Shown piece by piece: positions 41,699-51,835 of a stretch of 64,000 bases of DNA. The stretch comes from Streptomyces sp. NBC_00654 (GTDB taxonomy: Bacteria > Actinomycetota > Actinomycetes > Streptomycetales > Streptomycetaceae), in the NCBI RefSeq assembly GCF_026341775.1, contig NZ_JAPEOB010000003.1, positions 1,054,001 through 1,118,000 on the forward strand, given 5' to 3'. The position numbers were made by a program, and so were the translations under genes. How positions within the stretch are numbered: position 1 is the stretch's first letter; each line of letters begins with the position of its first letter. The notes below the pieces were generated by a model. The model searched no databases, was not told where the DNA came from, and worked only from the letters and a program-made list of their open reading frames with translations.

Positions 41699-41744
41699 CG
41701 CCCGCCGTCCGGGCCCCACACGGGGTGGGCCCGGACGGCGGGCG
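41699..41744. terminator. 18-bp terminator hairpin
   Basis: CGCCCGCCGTCCGGGCCC (41699-41716) and GGGCCCGGACGGCGGGCG (41727-41744) pair perfectly with a 10-base loop. It lies 18 bases after the ABC permease stop and ends its operon. Confidence 0.85.
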
Positions 41745-41772
41745 CGTACGGTGTGGGCGGACGGGGACCCCG

Positions 41773-41930
41773 CAGGTCTCCCGCCGGGACCCACCGGAGG
41801 TCTCGCAGGTCTCCCGCTGGACCCACCGGAGGTCCCGCAGGTCTCCCGGCGGGACCCGTCGGAGAGAAACCACAGGTCCCCCGGCGGGACCCGTCGGAGA
41901 CCTCACGGAGCCGGCCGGCGGGGCCCACCG
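41773..41930. repeat. degenerate 32-36-bp tandem repeats
   Basis: About four units share CAGGTCTCCCGGCGGGACCC followed by a CGGAGG or CGGAGA tail, at 41773, 41806, 41838 and 41873. Each contains a near-palindrome GGTCCC..GGGACC. They resemble the array after mshD in having hairpin-like units but differ in sequence. Confidence 0.65.
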
Positions 41931-42214
41931 GCAGGCACACCGCTTCCTGCATGTCATGTCGCCGTTACCGGCCATTCAGACACGCTTGCGACCCTCGCTG
42001 GATGCAGCCAGCTGTGCCCACCCCCCGCAACGGGAGAGTCGCCCGGAAGGAACCCGGGAGAGCGCCCCGAACCGAGCACGGAACCGAGCACGGCCCCGAC
42101 CGCGGAAACGGACCCGGACCGAAGCCCGGAACCGAACGCGGATTCCCCGGGCCTTCCGCGATCTTTCCCGGCTCCGACGCGCCTGGGGGCCCTTCCGCGC
42201 GGAAGAATGGATAC

Positions 42215-44461
42215 ATGAGCCAGCAGCCCAGCTCCGAGGTCCCCGCCCAGCCCGTCCAGCCGTCCGTCGGTTCCCTCGCCGCGCACCGGCCGCATGCCAC
42301 CTCCCCGTCCAACAACGTGGGCTTCTCCACCGCCGCCGACCTGGATCCCGACCTCGACGCCGACGCCGACGCGTACGAACCCGACCGGGACGGCGACGAA
42401 CTTCCCCAGGGCCGGTTCCTCGACCGGGAACGCAGCTGGCTCGCCTTCAACGAACGCGTCCTCGAACTGGCCGAGGATCCGGCGACCCCCGTACTCGAAC
42501 GGGCTAATTTCCTCGCCATCTTCGCCTCGAACCTGGACGAGTTCTTCATGGTCCGGGTGGCCGGGCTCAAGCGCCGTATCGCCACCGGCGTCGCCAACCG
42601 CTCCGCGTCCGGGCTGCAGCCCCGCGAGGTCCTCGACCTGATCTGGACCCGGTCGCGCGAACTCATGGCCCGGCACGCCGCCTGCTACCAGCAGGACATC
42701 GCGCCCGCCCTGTCCGACGAGGGCATCCAGCTGATCCGCTGGCCCGAGCTGACCGAGAAGGAGCAGGCCCGCCTGTTCACCTTCTTCCGCCAGCGGGTCT
42801 TCCCGGTCCTGACGCCGCTGGCCGTCGACCCGGCGCACCCCTTCCCGTACATCTCGGGGCTCTCGCTCAACCTCGCCGTCGTCGTACGCAACCCGGTCAG
42901 CGGCCACCGCCACTTCGCCCGGGTCAAGGTGCCGCCGCTGCTGACCCGCTTCCTGGAGGCGTCCCCGCAGCGGTACGTCCCCATCGAGGACATCATCGCC
43001 GCCCACCTGGAAGAGCTCTTCCCGGGCATGGAGGTCCTCGCCCACCACATGTTCCGGGTCACCAGGAACGAGGACCTGGAGGTGGAGGAGGACGACGCGG
43101 AGAATCTGCTCCAGGCCCTGGAGAAGGAGCTCATGCGGCGCCGCTTCGGCCCGCCGGTCCGCCTGGAGGTCGAGGAGTCCATCGACCCGTACGTGCTGGA
43201 CCTGCTGGTCCGCGAGCTGAAGGTGTCCGACGCGGAGGTCTACCCGCTGCCCGGACCGCTCGACCTCACCGGCCTGTTCGCCATCGCGTCGCTGGACCGG
43301 CCGGAGCTGAAGTTCCCCAAGTTCATCGCGGGCACCCACCGCGATCTCGCCGAGGTCGAATCCGCCTCGGCGCCCGACATCTTCGCCGCCCTGCGCGAAC
43401 GCGACGTCCTGCTCCACCACCCGTACGACTCCTTCTCCACCTCCGTCCAGGCGTTCCTGGAACAGGCGGCGGGCGACCCGGACGTCCTGGCGATCAAGCA
43501 GACGCTGTACCGGACCTCCGGCGACTCCCCGATAGTCGACGCCCTGATCGACGCGGCCGAGTCCGGCAAGCAGGTCCTCGTGCTCGTCGAGATCAAGGCC
43601 CGCTTCGACGAGCAGGCCAACATCAAATGGGCCCGCAAGCTGGAGGAGGCGGGCTGCCATGTGGTGTACGGCCTCGTCGGGCTGAAGACCCACTGCAAGC
43701 TCTCGCTCGTCGTCCGCCAGGAGGGCGACACCCTGCGCCGCTACTCCCACGTCGGCACCGGGAACTACCACCCCAAGACCGCCCGGCTGTACGAGGACCT
43801 CGGTCTGCTCACCGCGGACCCGCAGGTCGGGGCGGACCTCTCCGATCTGTTCAACCGGCTCTCCGGCTACTCGCGCCGCGAGACCTACCGCCGGCTCCTG
43901 GTCGCCCCGAAGTCCCTGCGCGACGGACTGATCGCCCGCATCAACAAGGAGATCGCCCACCACCGCGCCGGGCGCCCCGCCTACGTCCGCTTCAAGGTCA
44001 ACTCGATGGTCGACGAAGCGATCGTCGACGCCTGCTACCGGGCCGCGCAGGCGGGCGTGCCGGTCGACATCTGGGTACGCGGCATCTGCGCGATACGCCC
44101 CGGTGTCACCGGCCTCTCCGAGAACATCCGGGTCCGCTCGATACTGGGCCGCTTCCTCGAACACTCACGGGTCTTCTCCTTCGGCAACGGAGGCGAACCC
44201 GAGGTGTGGTTCGGCAGCGCCGACATGATGCACCGCAACCTCGACCGCCGGATCGAAGCACTGGTCCGGGTCACCGACCCCGCCCACCGCGCCGCGCTCA
44301 GCCGGCTCCTGGAGACCGGTATGGCCGACACCACCGCCTCCTGGCACCTCGGTCCCGACGGCAACTGGACCCGGCACGCCATGGACGCGGACGGCCAGCC
44401 GCTGCGGCACGTACAGGAAATGCTCATTGATGCCCGGAGGCGCCGGCGTGCGACGCCCTGA
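42215..44461 (+). CDS. ppk: polyphosphate kinase
   Basis: This 748-residue PPK1 makes polyphosphate from ATP. The ~70-residue N-terminal tail is low-complexity. The PPK core ([23 protein letters not shown]) begins near residue 73. The autophosphorylated His lies at about residue 512 in [21 protein letters not shown]. Other conserved segments are [37 protein letters not shown] and [15 protein letters not shown]. Ordinary PPK1 proteins have about 690 residues. ATG 42215 is chosen as the first start after a long uncoded interval. A CHAD gene overlaps its end. Confidence 0.95.
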   Translation: MSQQPSSEVPAQPVQPSVGSLAAHRPHATSPSNNVGFSTAADLDPDLDADADAYEPDRDGDELPQGRFLDRERSWLAFNERVLELAEDPATPVLERANFLAIFASNLDEFFMVRVAGLKRRIATGVANRSASGLQPREVLDLIWTRSRELMARHAACYQQDIAPALSDEGIQLIRWPELTEKEQARLFTFFRQRVFPVLTPLAVDPAHPFPYISGLSLNLAVVVRNPVSGHRHFARVKVPPLLTRFLEASPQRYVPIEDIIAAHLEELFPGMEVLAHHMFRVTRNEDLEVEEDDAENLLQALEKELMRRRFGPPVRLEVEESIDPYVLDLLVRELKVSDAEVYPLPGPLDLTGLFAIASLDRPELKFPKFIAGTHRDLAEVESASAPDIFAALRERDVLLHHPYDSFSTSVQAFLEQAAGDPDVLAIKQTLYRTSGDSPIVDALIDAAESGKQVLVLVEIKARFDEQANIKWARKLEEAGCHVVYGLVGLKTHCKLSLVVRQEGDTLRRYSHVGTGNYHPKTARLYEDLGLLTADPQVGADLSDLFNRLSGYSRRETYRRLLVAPKSLRDGLIARINKEIAHHRAGRPAYVRFKVNSMVDEAIVDACYRAAQAGVPVDIWVRGICAIRPGVTGLSENIRVRSILGRFLEHSRVFSFGNGGEPEVWFGSADMMHRNLDRRIEALVRVTDPAHRAALSRLLETGMADTTASWHLGPDGNWTRHAMDADGQPLRHVQEMLIDARRRRRATP

Positions 44462-45521
44462 CCACCAGACGACGACGCAGGCCCCCGCGGACCTGACCGC
44501 GGAAGCGGTCCTCGCGCCCTATCTCCGGGCGCAGGCAGCGGACTTCCTGCGCAGCCTGCGCCTGCACCGCGAGCACAGCGCCCCCACGGACCCCGGGGCA
44601 CGGGGGGCCGAGGAGGCCGCGAGCGCGCTGCGCCGCTCCGCCCGCCGGATCAGCGGCTCGCTGCACACCTTCCGGGGCGTGCTCGACCCGGTCTGGGCCG
44701 ACCAGCTCCGTACGGAACTGGCCTGGCTCTCCGGCACGCTCGCCCGGGAGCACGCCTACTCCACCCGGCTCGTCCGGCTGCTCGACGCCCTGCACCGGCT
44801 CTCGGGCGCCTCCCTGCCCCCGGCCCGCGCCGGTGGCAGCGCCACGGCCCCGCCGCCCACCGCCCCGGGCTCGTCCCCGGGAGCGTCCTCGGGCTCGTCT
44901 TCCGGCTCGTCCTCCGGAGCGGCCGGGCAGGAGCGGGCCGCGCTGGGTGTCGGGGCGGCGCGCGCCGGAGCACTCCTGGAGCGCCAGCTGACGCTGGCCC
45001 GGACCCGCGCCCACTCCGCGGCCCTCCAGGCGCTCGGCTCCTCCCGTTTCCACGCGGTCGCCGACGCCGTCGCGCTGCTGGCCTCCGAGGTCCCGCTGGC
45101 CGGCGGAACCGCGGCTCCGGTCTCCGTAGCGCTCCTGGAGCCGGCCGAACGGGCCGAGCAGCGGCTGCTCGGTGCGGTGGCGGCGCTGCCGCCCGACGAG
45201 AGCGCCGAGCCGTACAACGAGGCGCAGGACGCGCCCTGGCACCAGGCCCGCCTGCTGCTGCGGCTGCACCGGTACGCGCACGAGGTGGTCCTGGGCGCCC
45301 CCGATCCGGTCCTGGCCGGGGCGGGTCAGGCCCTCGATCTGCACCGGGACGCGGCGGAGGCGGCCTCGGCGGCGGCAGCGGCGGCCCGTACCCCGCGGAT
45401 CGCCCCGGCGACGGCGTACGCCCTCGGGGTGCTCCACGCGGACCAGCGGCACGGGGTGGAGGCGGCGCGCGGGGCGTTCCGGGAGGCCTGGCCGTACGCG
45501 GCGGCCGTGACCGCACCATGA
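44448..45521 (+). CDS. CHAD-domain protein
   Basis: This 357-residue protein is a helical CHAD domain. Conserved His, Arg and Lys on its surface bind polyphosphate ([51 protein letters not shown]). A Gly/Ser/Pro-rich linker splits the two halves near residues 135-165. The gene begins inside the last codons of ppk, so it probably acts with PPK on polyphosphate. I chose GTG 44448 because of GGAGG at the proper distance; ATG 44430 is the alternative. Confidence 0.85.
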   Translation: MRRPDHQTTTQAPADLTAEAVLAPYLRAQAADFLRSLRLHREHSAPTDPGARGAEEAASALRRSARRISGSLHTFRGVLDPVWADQLRTELAWLSGTLAREHAYSTRLVRLLDALHRLSGASLPPARAGGSATAPPPTAPGSSPGASSGSSSGSSSGAAGQERAALGVGAARAGALLERQLTLARTRAHSAALQALGSSRFHAVADAVALLASEVPLAGGTAAPVSVALLEPAERAEQRLLGAVAALPPDESAEPYNEAQDAPWHQARLLLRLHRYAHEVVLGAPDPVLAGAGQALDLHRDAAEAASAAAAAARTPRIAPATAYALGVLHADQRHGVEAARGAFREAWPYAAAVTAP

Positions 45522-46015
45522 CCACCGGCACGGGCCCGGCGCACGACCGGACCGGCACCACCGGCACGGGCCCGGCGCCCGACCGGACCGGCACCACCGG
45601 CACGGGCCCGGCGCCCGTGCTGGCGGCGGGCTGCGTCCTGTGGCGCCGCTCCCCGTACGGCGGCGGGCTGGAGATCTGCCTGGTCCACCGGCCCCGCTAC
45701 GACGACTGGTCGTTTCCCAAGGGGAAGCTGAAACGGGGCGAGGCTGCGCTGCACGGCGCCCTGCGCGAGGTGCTGGAGGAGACCGGACACCACTGCGCCC
45801 CGGGTGACCGGCTCCCGACGTCCCGGTACATGGTCAACGGCCGGCCCAAGGAGGTCGCGTACTGGGCGGCCGAGGCGACGGGCGGCGCCTTCGTCCCCAA
45901 CGACGAGGTGGACCGCCTCGCCTGGCTCTCCCCCGCGGCGACCCGCGACCGCCTGACCCGCGACCGGGACCGCGACCAGCTGGACGCGTTCCTGAAGCTG
46001 CTCCCCCACGTCTGA
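45518..46015 (+). CDS. Nudix hydrolase
   Basis: This 165-residue Nudix protein has the box GEAALHGALREVLEETGHH (residues 74-92), matching GxxxxxExxxxxxxREUxEExGU. The first 34 residues are a 12-residue repeat (TTGTGPAPDRTG) from a 36-bp tandem repeat, before VLAAGCVLWRR. It probably cleaves a nucleoside diphosphate derivative; diadenosine polyphosphates would suit the polyphosphate context. It overlaps the CHAD gene by ATGA. Confidence 0.88.
   Translation: MTTGTGPAHDRTGTTGTGPAPDRTGTTGTGPAPVLAAGCVLWRRSPYGGGLEICLVHRPRYDDWSFPKGKLKRGEAALHGALREVLEETGHHCAPGDRLPTSRYMVNGRPKEVAYWAAEATGGAFVPNDEVDRLAWLSPAATRDRLTRDRDRDQLDAFLKLLPHV
45521..45625. repeat. 36-bp tandem repeat in the Nudix gene
   Basis: Two full units (45521-45556, 45557-45592) and part of a third encode the repeated dodecapeptide of the N-terminal tail. 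It is in frame, so copy number can vary without damage. Confidence 0.75.
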
Positions 46016-46427
46016 CCCGGGCCCGCACCGGAGCCCGCACCGGAGCCCGCACCTGACGTCGGCCCCGCGACCGCGGCCCCACCGCTTCCAACCGCCCCGG
46101 AACCACCGCTTCACCACCCCCGCGCTGCCCTCTTCACCACCCCAGCCCCACCGTTTTCGCCACCACCGCACCGGGCAGCTCTTCCTGTGCGCCCTTTCCT
46201 CCACTTTTCGCCGCCCCGGGCAGACCCGCAGGCAGGCGCCCCGCACATCGCCCCCCGCCTGTCCGACACGGTTCACCTTCCGTTCACTCTCTCCCGTAGG
46301 CCGCTTCACCTGTTCTGCCTAATTTCGGACGTACACGGTGCACGGCGCCAAGCCGCGACACCACTCCTCATCGCACGCCGTCGTAGAACGAACAGACCAC
46401 GGCGGCTCCTGGAAGGAACACCCGAAA
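46016..46427. other. pstS upstream regulatory interval
   Basis: Near 46020-46055 there are three GAGCCCGCACCG-type repeats. The segment 46180-46330 is less GC-rich and holds PHO boxes and a -10-like element (TAAT near 46320). The leader between there and the pstS GTG is about 100 bases. There is no gene in it. Confidence 0.6.
46271..46313 (+). promoter_or_regulatory. PhoP (PHO) boxes before pstS
   Basis: GTTCACCTTCC (46271-46281) and GTTCACTCTCT (46282-46292) are consecutive 11-bp direct repeats, matching the Streptomyces PHO box, and GCTTCACCTGT (46303-46313) is a degenerate third. They precede the likely -10 by a few bases. PhoP should activate pstS in phosphate limitation. Confidence 0.85.
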
Positions 46428-47567
46428 GTGAAGCTTCAGCGCAAGAACCGGCTTCGTGCCACCGCGCTCGGTGCCCTCGCCGTCTCCGGCGCCCTGGTCC
46501 TCACGGCGTGCGGTTCGGACGACAACAGCGGCGACGGCAGCACCGGTGGTGGCGGCGGCAAGACCAACGCGGCGTCGAACATCAAGTGCGACGACGCCAA
46601 GGGCCAGCTGCGCGCCTCCGGCTCCAGCGCGCAGAAGAACGCCATGGACCTCTGGGTCAAAAACTACATGGCCGCCTGTTCCGATGTGGAGATCAACTAC
46701 AAGTCCTCCTCCTCCGGTGAGGGCATCATCGCCTTCAACCAGGGCACCGTCGGCTTCGCCGGTTCCGACTCGGCGCTGAAGCCCGAAGAGGTCGCCGACT
46801 CGAAGAAGACCTGCAAGACCGGCCAGGGCATCAACCTCCCGATGGTCGGCGGCCCGATCGCGATCGGCTTCCACCTGGAGGGTGTCGACAGCCTCACGCT
46901 GGACGCCCCCACGCTCGCCAAGATCTTCGACAACAAGATCAAGAAGTGGAACGACCCGGCGATCGCCAAGCTCAACGACGGCGCCAAGCTGCCGGACAAG
47001 GCCATCCAGGCCTTCCACCGCTCCGAGGACTCCGGCACCACGCAGAACCTCGGCAAGTACCTCGGCGCCGCGGCCCCGAGCGACTGGAAGTACGAGGCCG
47101 AGAAGAAGTGGCCGGCCCCCGGTGGCCAGGCCGCGTCCGGCTCCTCCGGCGTCGCCGCCCAGGTGAAGCAGGTCGACGGCGCGATCGGCTACTTCGAGCT
47201 CTCCTACGCCTCCTCGCAGAACATCACCACCGTCGACATCAACACCGGTGGCGCCACCCCGGTCAAGGCCACCTCGGAGAACGCCTCCAAGGCCATCGCC
47301 GCCGCCAAGATCAAGGGCACCGGCAAGGACCTGGCGCTCGACCTCGACTACACCACCAAGGCCGAGGGCGCCTACCCGATCGTCCTGGTGACGTACGAGG
47401 TCGTCTGCGACTCCGGCAACAAGGCCGACACCCTCGGCACGGTCAAGTCCTTCCTGACCTACACCGCCTCCGACGAGGGCCAGAAGGTCCTCACGGACGC
47501 CGGCTACGCCCCGATCCCCGCCGAGATCAACGCCAAGGTCCGCGAGACCATCGGCAGCCTTTCCTGA
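46428..47567 (+). CDS. pstS: phosphate-binding lipoprotein PstS
   Basis: This 379-residue lipoprotein has lipobox VLTAC, with the modified Cys near residue 28. The mature domain has QLRASGSSAQKNAMDLWVKNY, SSSSGEGIIAFNQGTVGFAGSDSALK and HRSEDSGTTQNLGKYL, all typical of phosphate-binding PstS. GTG 46428 with GGAAGGA upstream is the start. It is the first gene of pstSCAB, under PHO boxes. A hairpin after its stop likely lowers readthrough into pstC. Confidence 0.96.
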   Translation: MKLQRKNRLRATALGALAVSGALVLTACGSDDNSGDGSTGGGGGKTNAASNIKCDDAKGQLRASGSSAQKNAMDLWVKNYMAACSDVEINYKSSSSGEGIIAFNQGTVGFAGSDSALKPEEVADSKKTCKTGQGINLPMVGGPIAIGFHLEGVDSLTLDAPTLAKIFDNKIKKWNDPAIAKLNDGAKLPDKAIQAFHRSEDSGTTQNLGKYLGAAAPSDWKYEAEKKWPAPGGQAASGSSGVAAQVKQVDGAIGYFELSYASSQNITTVDINTGGATPVKATSENASKAIAAAKIKGTGKDLALDLDYTTKAEGAYPIVLVTYEVVCDSGNKADTLGTVKSFLTYTASDEGQKVLTDAGYAPIPAEINAKVRETIGSLS

Positions 47568-47570
47568 CGC

Positions 47571-47617
47571 AGCGACACCGCAGCACCACGTACGAGCGAC
47601 ACCGCAGCACCACGTAC
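47571..47617. repeat. 23-bp direct repeat after pstS
   Basis: AGCGACACCGCAGCACCACG..C occurs twice, at 47571-47593 and 47595-47617, immediately before the hairpin. It may reflect duplication or bind a regulator. Confidence 0.6.
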
Positions 47618-47645
47618 TGAGGTACGGGAACCCGCGCCTCAGTAC
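47614..47645 (+). terminator. attenuator-like hairpin between pstS and pstC
   Basis: GTACTGAGG (47614-47622) pairs with CCTCAGTAC (47637-47645). Inside, CGGG and CCCG also pair. With no T-run it is a weak terminator or an mRNA-processing or protection site, fitting higher expression of pstS than pstCAB. Confidence 0.6.
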
Positions 47646-47779
47646 ATGACACGCGGCAGGCCGGCCCGGCGCACCCCTCCGGACCGGCCCGCCGCACCAC
47701 CACTCCCCCCATACGCCCGACCCATCCGGTGCACCGCCGCCAGGGGAGCGCAAGCTCCCCCACACAGACCGGAAAGACC

Positions 47780-48772
47780 ATGGCTTCCACCACACCGATA
47801 GACACACCACCGGCCCCGCCGGCGCCCCGGACCCGTGCCAAGTCCACCGGGCGCGCGGGCGACAAGATCTTCCTGGGCCTCTCGCGGGGCTCGGGCATTC
47901 TGCTGCTCGTGCTCATGGCGTCGATCGCCGTGTTCCTGAGCTACCGCGCCGCCCTCGCCATCTCGAAGAACGAGGGCAACTTCCTCACGACCTTCGACTG
48001 GAACCCGGCCGGTGACCCGCCGGTCTTCGGTATCGCGGTCCTGCTCTTCGGCACCGTCGTCAGCTCGGTCATCGCGATGATCATCGCGGTTCCGATCGCC
48101 GTCGGCATCGCCCTCTTCATCTCGCACTACGCGCCGCGCAAGCTCGCCGCGCCCCTCGCGTACGTCGTCGACCTGCTCGCCGCGGTCCCCAGCATCGTCT
48201 ACGGCATCTGGGGCGCGCTCGTCCTCGTGCCGTACCTCGAAGGCCTGAACCTCTGGCTCGACCAGTTCCTCGGCTGGACGTACATCTTCGAGAAGACCGA
48301 GGTCGGCGTCGCCCGCTCGCTCTTCACCGTCGGCATCCTGCTGGCCATCATGATCCTTCCGATCGTGACCAGCGTCAGCCGCGAGGTCTTCCTCCAGGTC
48401 CCGAAGATGAACGAGGAAGCCGCGCTCGCCCTCGGCGCCACCCGCTGGGAGGTCATCCGCCTCTCGGTGCTGCCCTTCGGCCGCTCCGGCGTGATCTCCG
48501 CGTCGATGCTGGGACTGGGCCGTGCGCTCGGCGAGACGATGGCCGTCGCCACGGTCCTGTCGCCGAGCTTCCTGATCTCGCTGCATGTGCTGAACCCGGG
48601 CGGCGGGACGTTCGCCCAGAACATCGCCGCGAAGTTCGACGAGGCCGACGCCTTCGGGCGCGACGCCCTGATCGCCTCCGGACTCGTCCTCTTCGTCCTC
48701 ACCCTGCTGGTCAACGGCGCGGCCCGGCTCATCATCGCCCGCCGCAAGGAATACTCGGGGGCCAACGCATGA
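47780..48772 (+). CDS. pstC: phosphate ABC permease PstC
   Basis: This 330-residue permease has about six helices. The EAA-like loop is NEEAALALGATRWEVIRLSVLPFGRSGVISASMLGLGRALGETMAV. A soluble, Pro/Ala-rich N-terminal tail of about 40 residues comes first. ATG 47780 is preceded by GGAAAG. The pstA ATG overlaps its stop. It works with PstA, PstB and PstS in high-affinity phosphate uptake. Confidence 0.95.
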   Translation: MASTTPIDTPPAPPAPRTRAKSTGRAGDKIFLGLSRGSGILLLVLMASIAVFLSYRAALAISKNEGNFLTTFDWNPAGDPPVFGIAVLLFGTVVSSVIAMIIAVPIAVGIALFISHYAPRKLAAPLAYVVDLLAAVPSIVYGIWGALVLVPYLEGLNLWLDQFLGWTYIFEKTEVGVARSLFTVGILLAIMILPIVTSVSREVFLQVPKMNEEAALALGATRWEVIRLSVLPFGRSGVISASMLGLGRALGETMAVATVLSPSFLISLHVLNPGGGTFAQNIAAKFDEADAFGRDALIASGLVLFVLTLLVNGAARLIIARRKEYSGANA

Positions 48773-49851
48773 GCCACGCACCGACCAGCGTCCAGGAACG
48801 CCCGAAGCCCGTGACGACCGTGCCGAAGAACAGCCTCAGCAGCAGGACCCTGCCCCGTCTGGCCCCGCTCGGCTTCGCCGCCGTCGCCCTCGCCCTCGGT
48901 GTGGGAATCGGCGTGGCCGCCGGCTGGCACAGCCGCACCCAGTGGGGGCTGGTCTCCGCCCTGCTCTTCCTGGCGATCTCGTACGTGGTGACCACCGTCG
49001 TCGAGAACCAGCGCCAGGCCAAGGACCGCCTCGCCACCAGCGTCGTGTGGGTCTGCTTCCTGATCGCCGTCGTTCCGCTGGCCTCGCTGCTCTGGACGAC
49101 CATCAGCCGGGGCGCCGAGCGCCTGGACTTCTACTTCCTGACCCACTCCATGGCGGGAGTGCTCGGTTCCGAGGCCAGCGGCGGTGTCTACCACGCGCTG
49201 ATCGGCACCCTGGAGCAGGTCGGCATCGCCACGGCGATCTCCGCCCCCCTCGGCCTGCTGACCGCCGTCTACCTGGTGGAGTACGGCAAGGGCGCGCTCG
49301 CCAAGGCCGTCACCTTCTTCGTCGACGTGATGACCGGTATCCCGTCCATCGTGGCCGGCCTCTTCATCCTGTCGATCATGCTGATGGCGGAGCTCCAGCC
49401 CTCCGGCCTGATGGGCGCGCTGGCCCTGACGATCCTGATGATCCCGGTCGTGGTCCGCTCCACCGAGGAGATGCTCAAGCTCGTCCCCAACGAGCTCCGC
49501 GAGGCCTCCCTCGCCCTCGGCATCCCGAAGTGGCGCACCATCCTGAAGGTGGTCCTGCCGACCGCGATCGGTGGCATCACGACCGGCGTCATGCTCGCCA
49601 TCGCCCGTATCGCGGGGGAGACCGCGCCGATCATGCTGCTGGTCTTCGGCAGCCAGCTGATCAACCCGAACCCCTTCGAAGGCGCCCAGTCCTCGCTCCC
49701 CTTCTACATCTGGGAGCAGTACAAGGTCGGCGAGCCCGCCTCGTACGACCGTGCCTGGGCCGCTGCCCTGGTGCTGATCGCCTTCGTCATGATCCTCAAT
49801 CTCGTGGCCCGCGGCATCGCCCGCTGGAAGGCCCCGAAGACCGGTCGCTGA
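48769..49851 (+). CDS. pstA: phosphate ABC permease PstA
   Basis: This 360-residue permease has a long N-terminal segment with two extra helices ([19 protein letters not shown] and others), then the PstA core. The EAA loop is [54 protein letters not shown] 48769 overlaps the pstC stop as ATGA. Size is normal for actinobacterial PstA. Confidence 0.95.
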   Translation: MSHAPTSVQERPKPVTTVPKNSLSSRTLPRLAPLGFAAVALALGVGIGVAAGWHSRTQWGLVSALLFLAISYVVTTVVENQRQAKDRLATSVVWVCFLIAVVPLASLLWTTISRGAERLDFYFLTHSMAGVLGSEASGGVYHALIGTLEQVGIATAISAPLGLLTAVYLVEYGKGALAKAVTFFVDVMTGIPSIVAGLFILSIMLMAELQPSGLMGALALTILMIPVVVRSTEEMLKLVPNELREASLALGIPKWRTILKVVLPTAIGGITTGVMLAIARIAGETAPIMLLVFGSQLINPNPFEGAQSSLPFYIWEQYKVGEPASYDRAWAAALVLIAFVMILNLVARGIARWKAPKTGR

Positions 49852-49894
49852 CGCGGCCACCAGCGACCTCCCGAAAGAAGCAGTGATTCTCACC

Positions 49895-50671
49895 ATGGCC
49901 AAGCGCATCGACATCAGCGGACTGACCGCCTACTACGGCAGCCACAAGGCCATCGAGGACATCTCGATGACCGTGGAGCCCCGCTCCGTGACCGCCTTCA
50001 TCGGTCCCTCCGGCTGCGGCAAGTCCACCTTCCTGCGCACCCTGAACCGGATGCACGAGGTCACCCCCGGTGGCCGCGTCGAGGGCAAGGTGCTGCTGGA
50101 CGACGAGGACCTCTACGGTTCGAACGTCGACCCGGTCACCGTGCGCCGTACGGTCGGCATGGTCTTCCAGCGCCCGAACCCGTTCCCGACCATGTCGATC
50201 TTCGACAACGTCGCGGCGGGCCTGCGTCTGAACGGCAGCTACCGCAAGAGCGAGCTGAACGACACGGTCGAGAAGTCCCTGCGCGGCGCGAACCTCTGGA
50301 ACGAGGTCAAGGACCGCCTGAACAAGCCGGGCTCCGGCCTCTCCGGCGGGCAGCAGCAGCGTCTGTGCATCGCCCGCGCCATCGCGGTCGAGCCCGACGT
50401 CCTGCTGATGGACGAGCCGTGCTCCGCGCTCGACCCGATCTCGACCCTCGCCATCGAGGACCTGATCGGCGAGCTGAAGGAGCGCTTCACGATCGTCATC
50501 GTGACGCACAACATGCAGCAGGCGGCCCGTGTCTCGGACCGCACGGCGTTCTTCAACCTGTCGGCGGTGGGCAAGCCCGGCCGGCTCATCGAGATAGACG
50601 AGACGGAGCGGATCTTCTCCAACCCGTCGGTCCAGGCGACGGAGGACTACATCTCCGGCCGCTTCGGATAA
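49895..50671 (+). CDS. pstB: phosphate ABC ATPase PstB
   Basis: This 258-residue ATPase has Walker [23 protein letters not shown]-loop [14 protein letters not shown], signature [19 protein letters not shown], Walker [14 protein letters not shown] and switch [13 protein letters not shown]. These match PstB. ATG 49895 gives the usual MAKRID start; GTG 49883 with GAAAG upstream is an alternative. It ends the pst operon, followed by a strong terminator. Confidence 0.96.
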   Translation: MAKRIDISGLTAYYGSHKAIEDISMTVEPRSVTAFIGPSGCGKSTFLRTLNRMHEVTPGGRVEGKVLLDDEDLYGSNVDPVTVRRTVGMVFQRPNPFPTMSIFDNVAAGLRLNGSYRKSELNDTVEKSLRGANLWNEVKDRLNKPGSGLSGGQQQRLCIARAIAVEPDVLLMDEPCSALDPISTLAIEDLIGELKERFTIVIVTHNMQQAARVSDRTAFFNLSAVGKPGRLIEIDETERIFSNPSVQATEDYISGRFG

Positions 50672-50721
50672 CCCCCGGACGGCCTTGCGGTGCTGCATGG
50701 CGGTGCCACCACAAGGCAAAA

Positions 50722-50763
50722 GGGTCCGCCCCCGGTCTCCGGAGAGAGAACGGGGGCGGACCC
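50722..50763. terminator. terminator between pstB and pitH1
   Basis: GGGTCCGCCCCCG (50722-50734) and CGGGGGCGGACCC (50751-50763) form a 13-bp stem with a 16-base loop, followed by ATTT. It serves both converging genes. Confidence 0.85.
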
Positions 50764-50831
50764 ATTTCCGTACGGCCGCCGGGTAGCACGTGTCAACGGC
50801 GGGGCAACAGGGCGGCGCCGGGCATCGGCTC

Positions 50832-51830
50832 TCAGCCGAAGAGCAGCACCACGACGCCGTAGCTCAGCGCGGCGACGAGCGCCGCGGCCGGCATGGTGAT
50901 GAACCAGCCGAGGATGATGTTCTTGGCCACGCCCCACCGCACCGCGTTCACCCGCTTGGTGGCACCGACACCCATGATCGCCGAGGTGATGACATGCGTC
51001 GTGGAGATCGGCGCGTGGAACAGGAACGCCGAGCCGAACATGATCGACGCACCGGTCGTCTCGGCCGCGAAGCCCTGCGGCGGGTCCAGCTCGATGATCT
51101 TGCGGCCGAGCGTACGCATGATGCGCCAGCCGCCCGCGTACGTACCGAGCGAGAGCATCAGCGCACAGGCGATCTTCACCCAGACCGGGATCTCGTCGTT
51201 CGGTCCCTCGACATCGGCGATGACGAGCGCCATCACGACGATGCCCATCGTCTTCTGGGCGTCCTGGAGGCCGTGCCCGAGCGCCATGCCCGCCGCCGAG
51301 ACCGTCTGCGCGATCCGGAAGCCGCGCTTGGCCTTGTGCGGGTTGGCGTTCCGGAACATCCACATGATGGCGACCATCACCAGATAGCCGACGACCAGAC
51401 CGATGATCGGCGAGAGGAACATCGGGATGACGACCTTCTCCAGCACCCCGTCCCAGTGCACCATCGTCCCGCCGGCCAGCGCCGCACCGACCATGCCGCC
51501 GAACAGCGCGTGCGAGGACGAGGACGGCAGGCCGTAGTACCAGGTGACGAGGTTCCAGATGATCGCGCCGACCAGCGCCGCGAACAGGATGCCCATCCCC
51601 TTCTGGCCCTCGGGCGTGGCGATGAGGCCTTCGCTGACGGTCTTGGCGACCCCCTGGCCCAGGAAGGCACCCGCGAGGTTCATCACGGCGGCCATGGCCA
51701 GGGCCGCCCGCGGGGTCAGCGCCCGGGTGGAGACCGAGGTGGCGATGGCGTTCGCCGAGTCGTGGAAGCCGTTCGTGTATGTGAAGCCGAGCGCGACACC
51801 GATGGTCACGATCAGCGCAAAGGTGTCCAC
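50832..51830 (-). CDS. pitH1: PiT-family low-affinity phosphate transporter
   Basis: This 332-residue protein has two copies of the PiT family motif: GFTYTNGFHDSANAIATSVSTRAL at the N-terminus and ALGHGLQDAQKTMGIVVMAL in the middle, with about eight helices. It transports metal-phosphate with H+ or Na+. GTG 51828-51830 follows the DUF47 gene by 5 bases, forming the usual DUF47-pit pair. In S. coelicolor this corresponds to pitH1. Confidence 0.93.
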   Translation of the reverse strand: MDTFALIVTIGVALGFTYTNGFHDSANAIATSVSTRALTPRAALAMAAVMNLAGAFLGQGVAKTVSEGLIATPEGQKGMGILFAALVGAIIWNLVTWYYGLPSSSSHALFGGMVGAALAGGTMVHWDGVLEKVVIPMFLSPIIGLVVGYLVMVAIMWMFRNANPHKAKRGFRIAQTVSAAGMALGHGLQDAQKTMGIVVMALVIADVEGPNDEIPVWVKIACALMLSLGTYAGGWRIMRTLGRKIIELDPPQGFAAETTGASIMFGSAFLFHAPISTTHVITSAIMGVGATKRVNAVRWGVAKNIILGWFITMPAAALVAALSYGVVVLLFG

Positions 51831-51835
51831 GAGGT

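Larger units (their letters stand above)
41681..42214. other. ppk upstream interval
   Basis: This 534-base interval has a perfect 18-bp terminator hairpin at 41699-41744 and degenerate 32-36-bp repeats at about 41773-41930. A Glu/Arg/Pro-coding-like but stop-limited sequence follows. The ppk promoter must lie in the last 250 bases. I found no clear PHO box and no gene. Confidence 0.6.

Noticed and set aside
41940..42214. PHO box upstream of ppk
   Set aside because: GTTACCGGCCATTCAGAC near 41965 has a weak resemblance to an 11-bp repeat pair but lacks the GTTCACC core.
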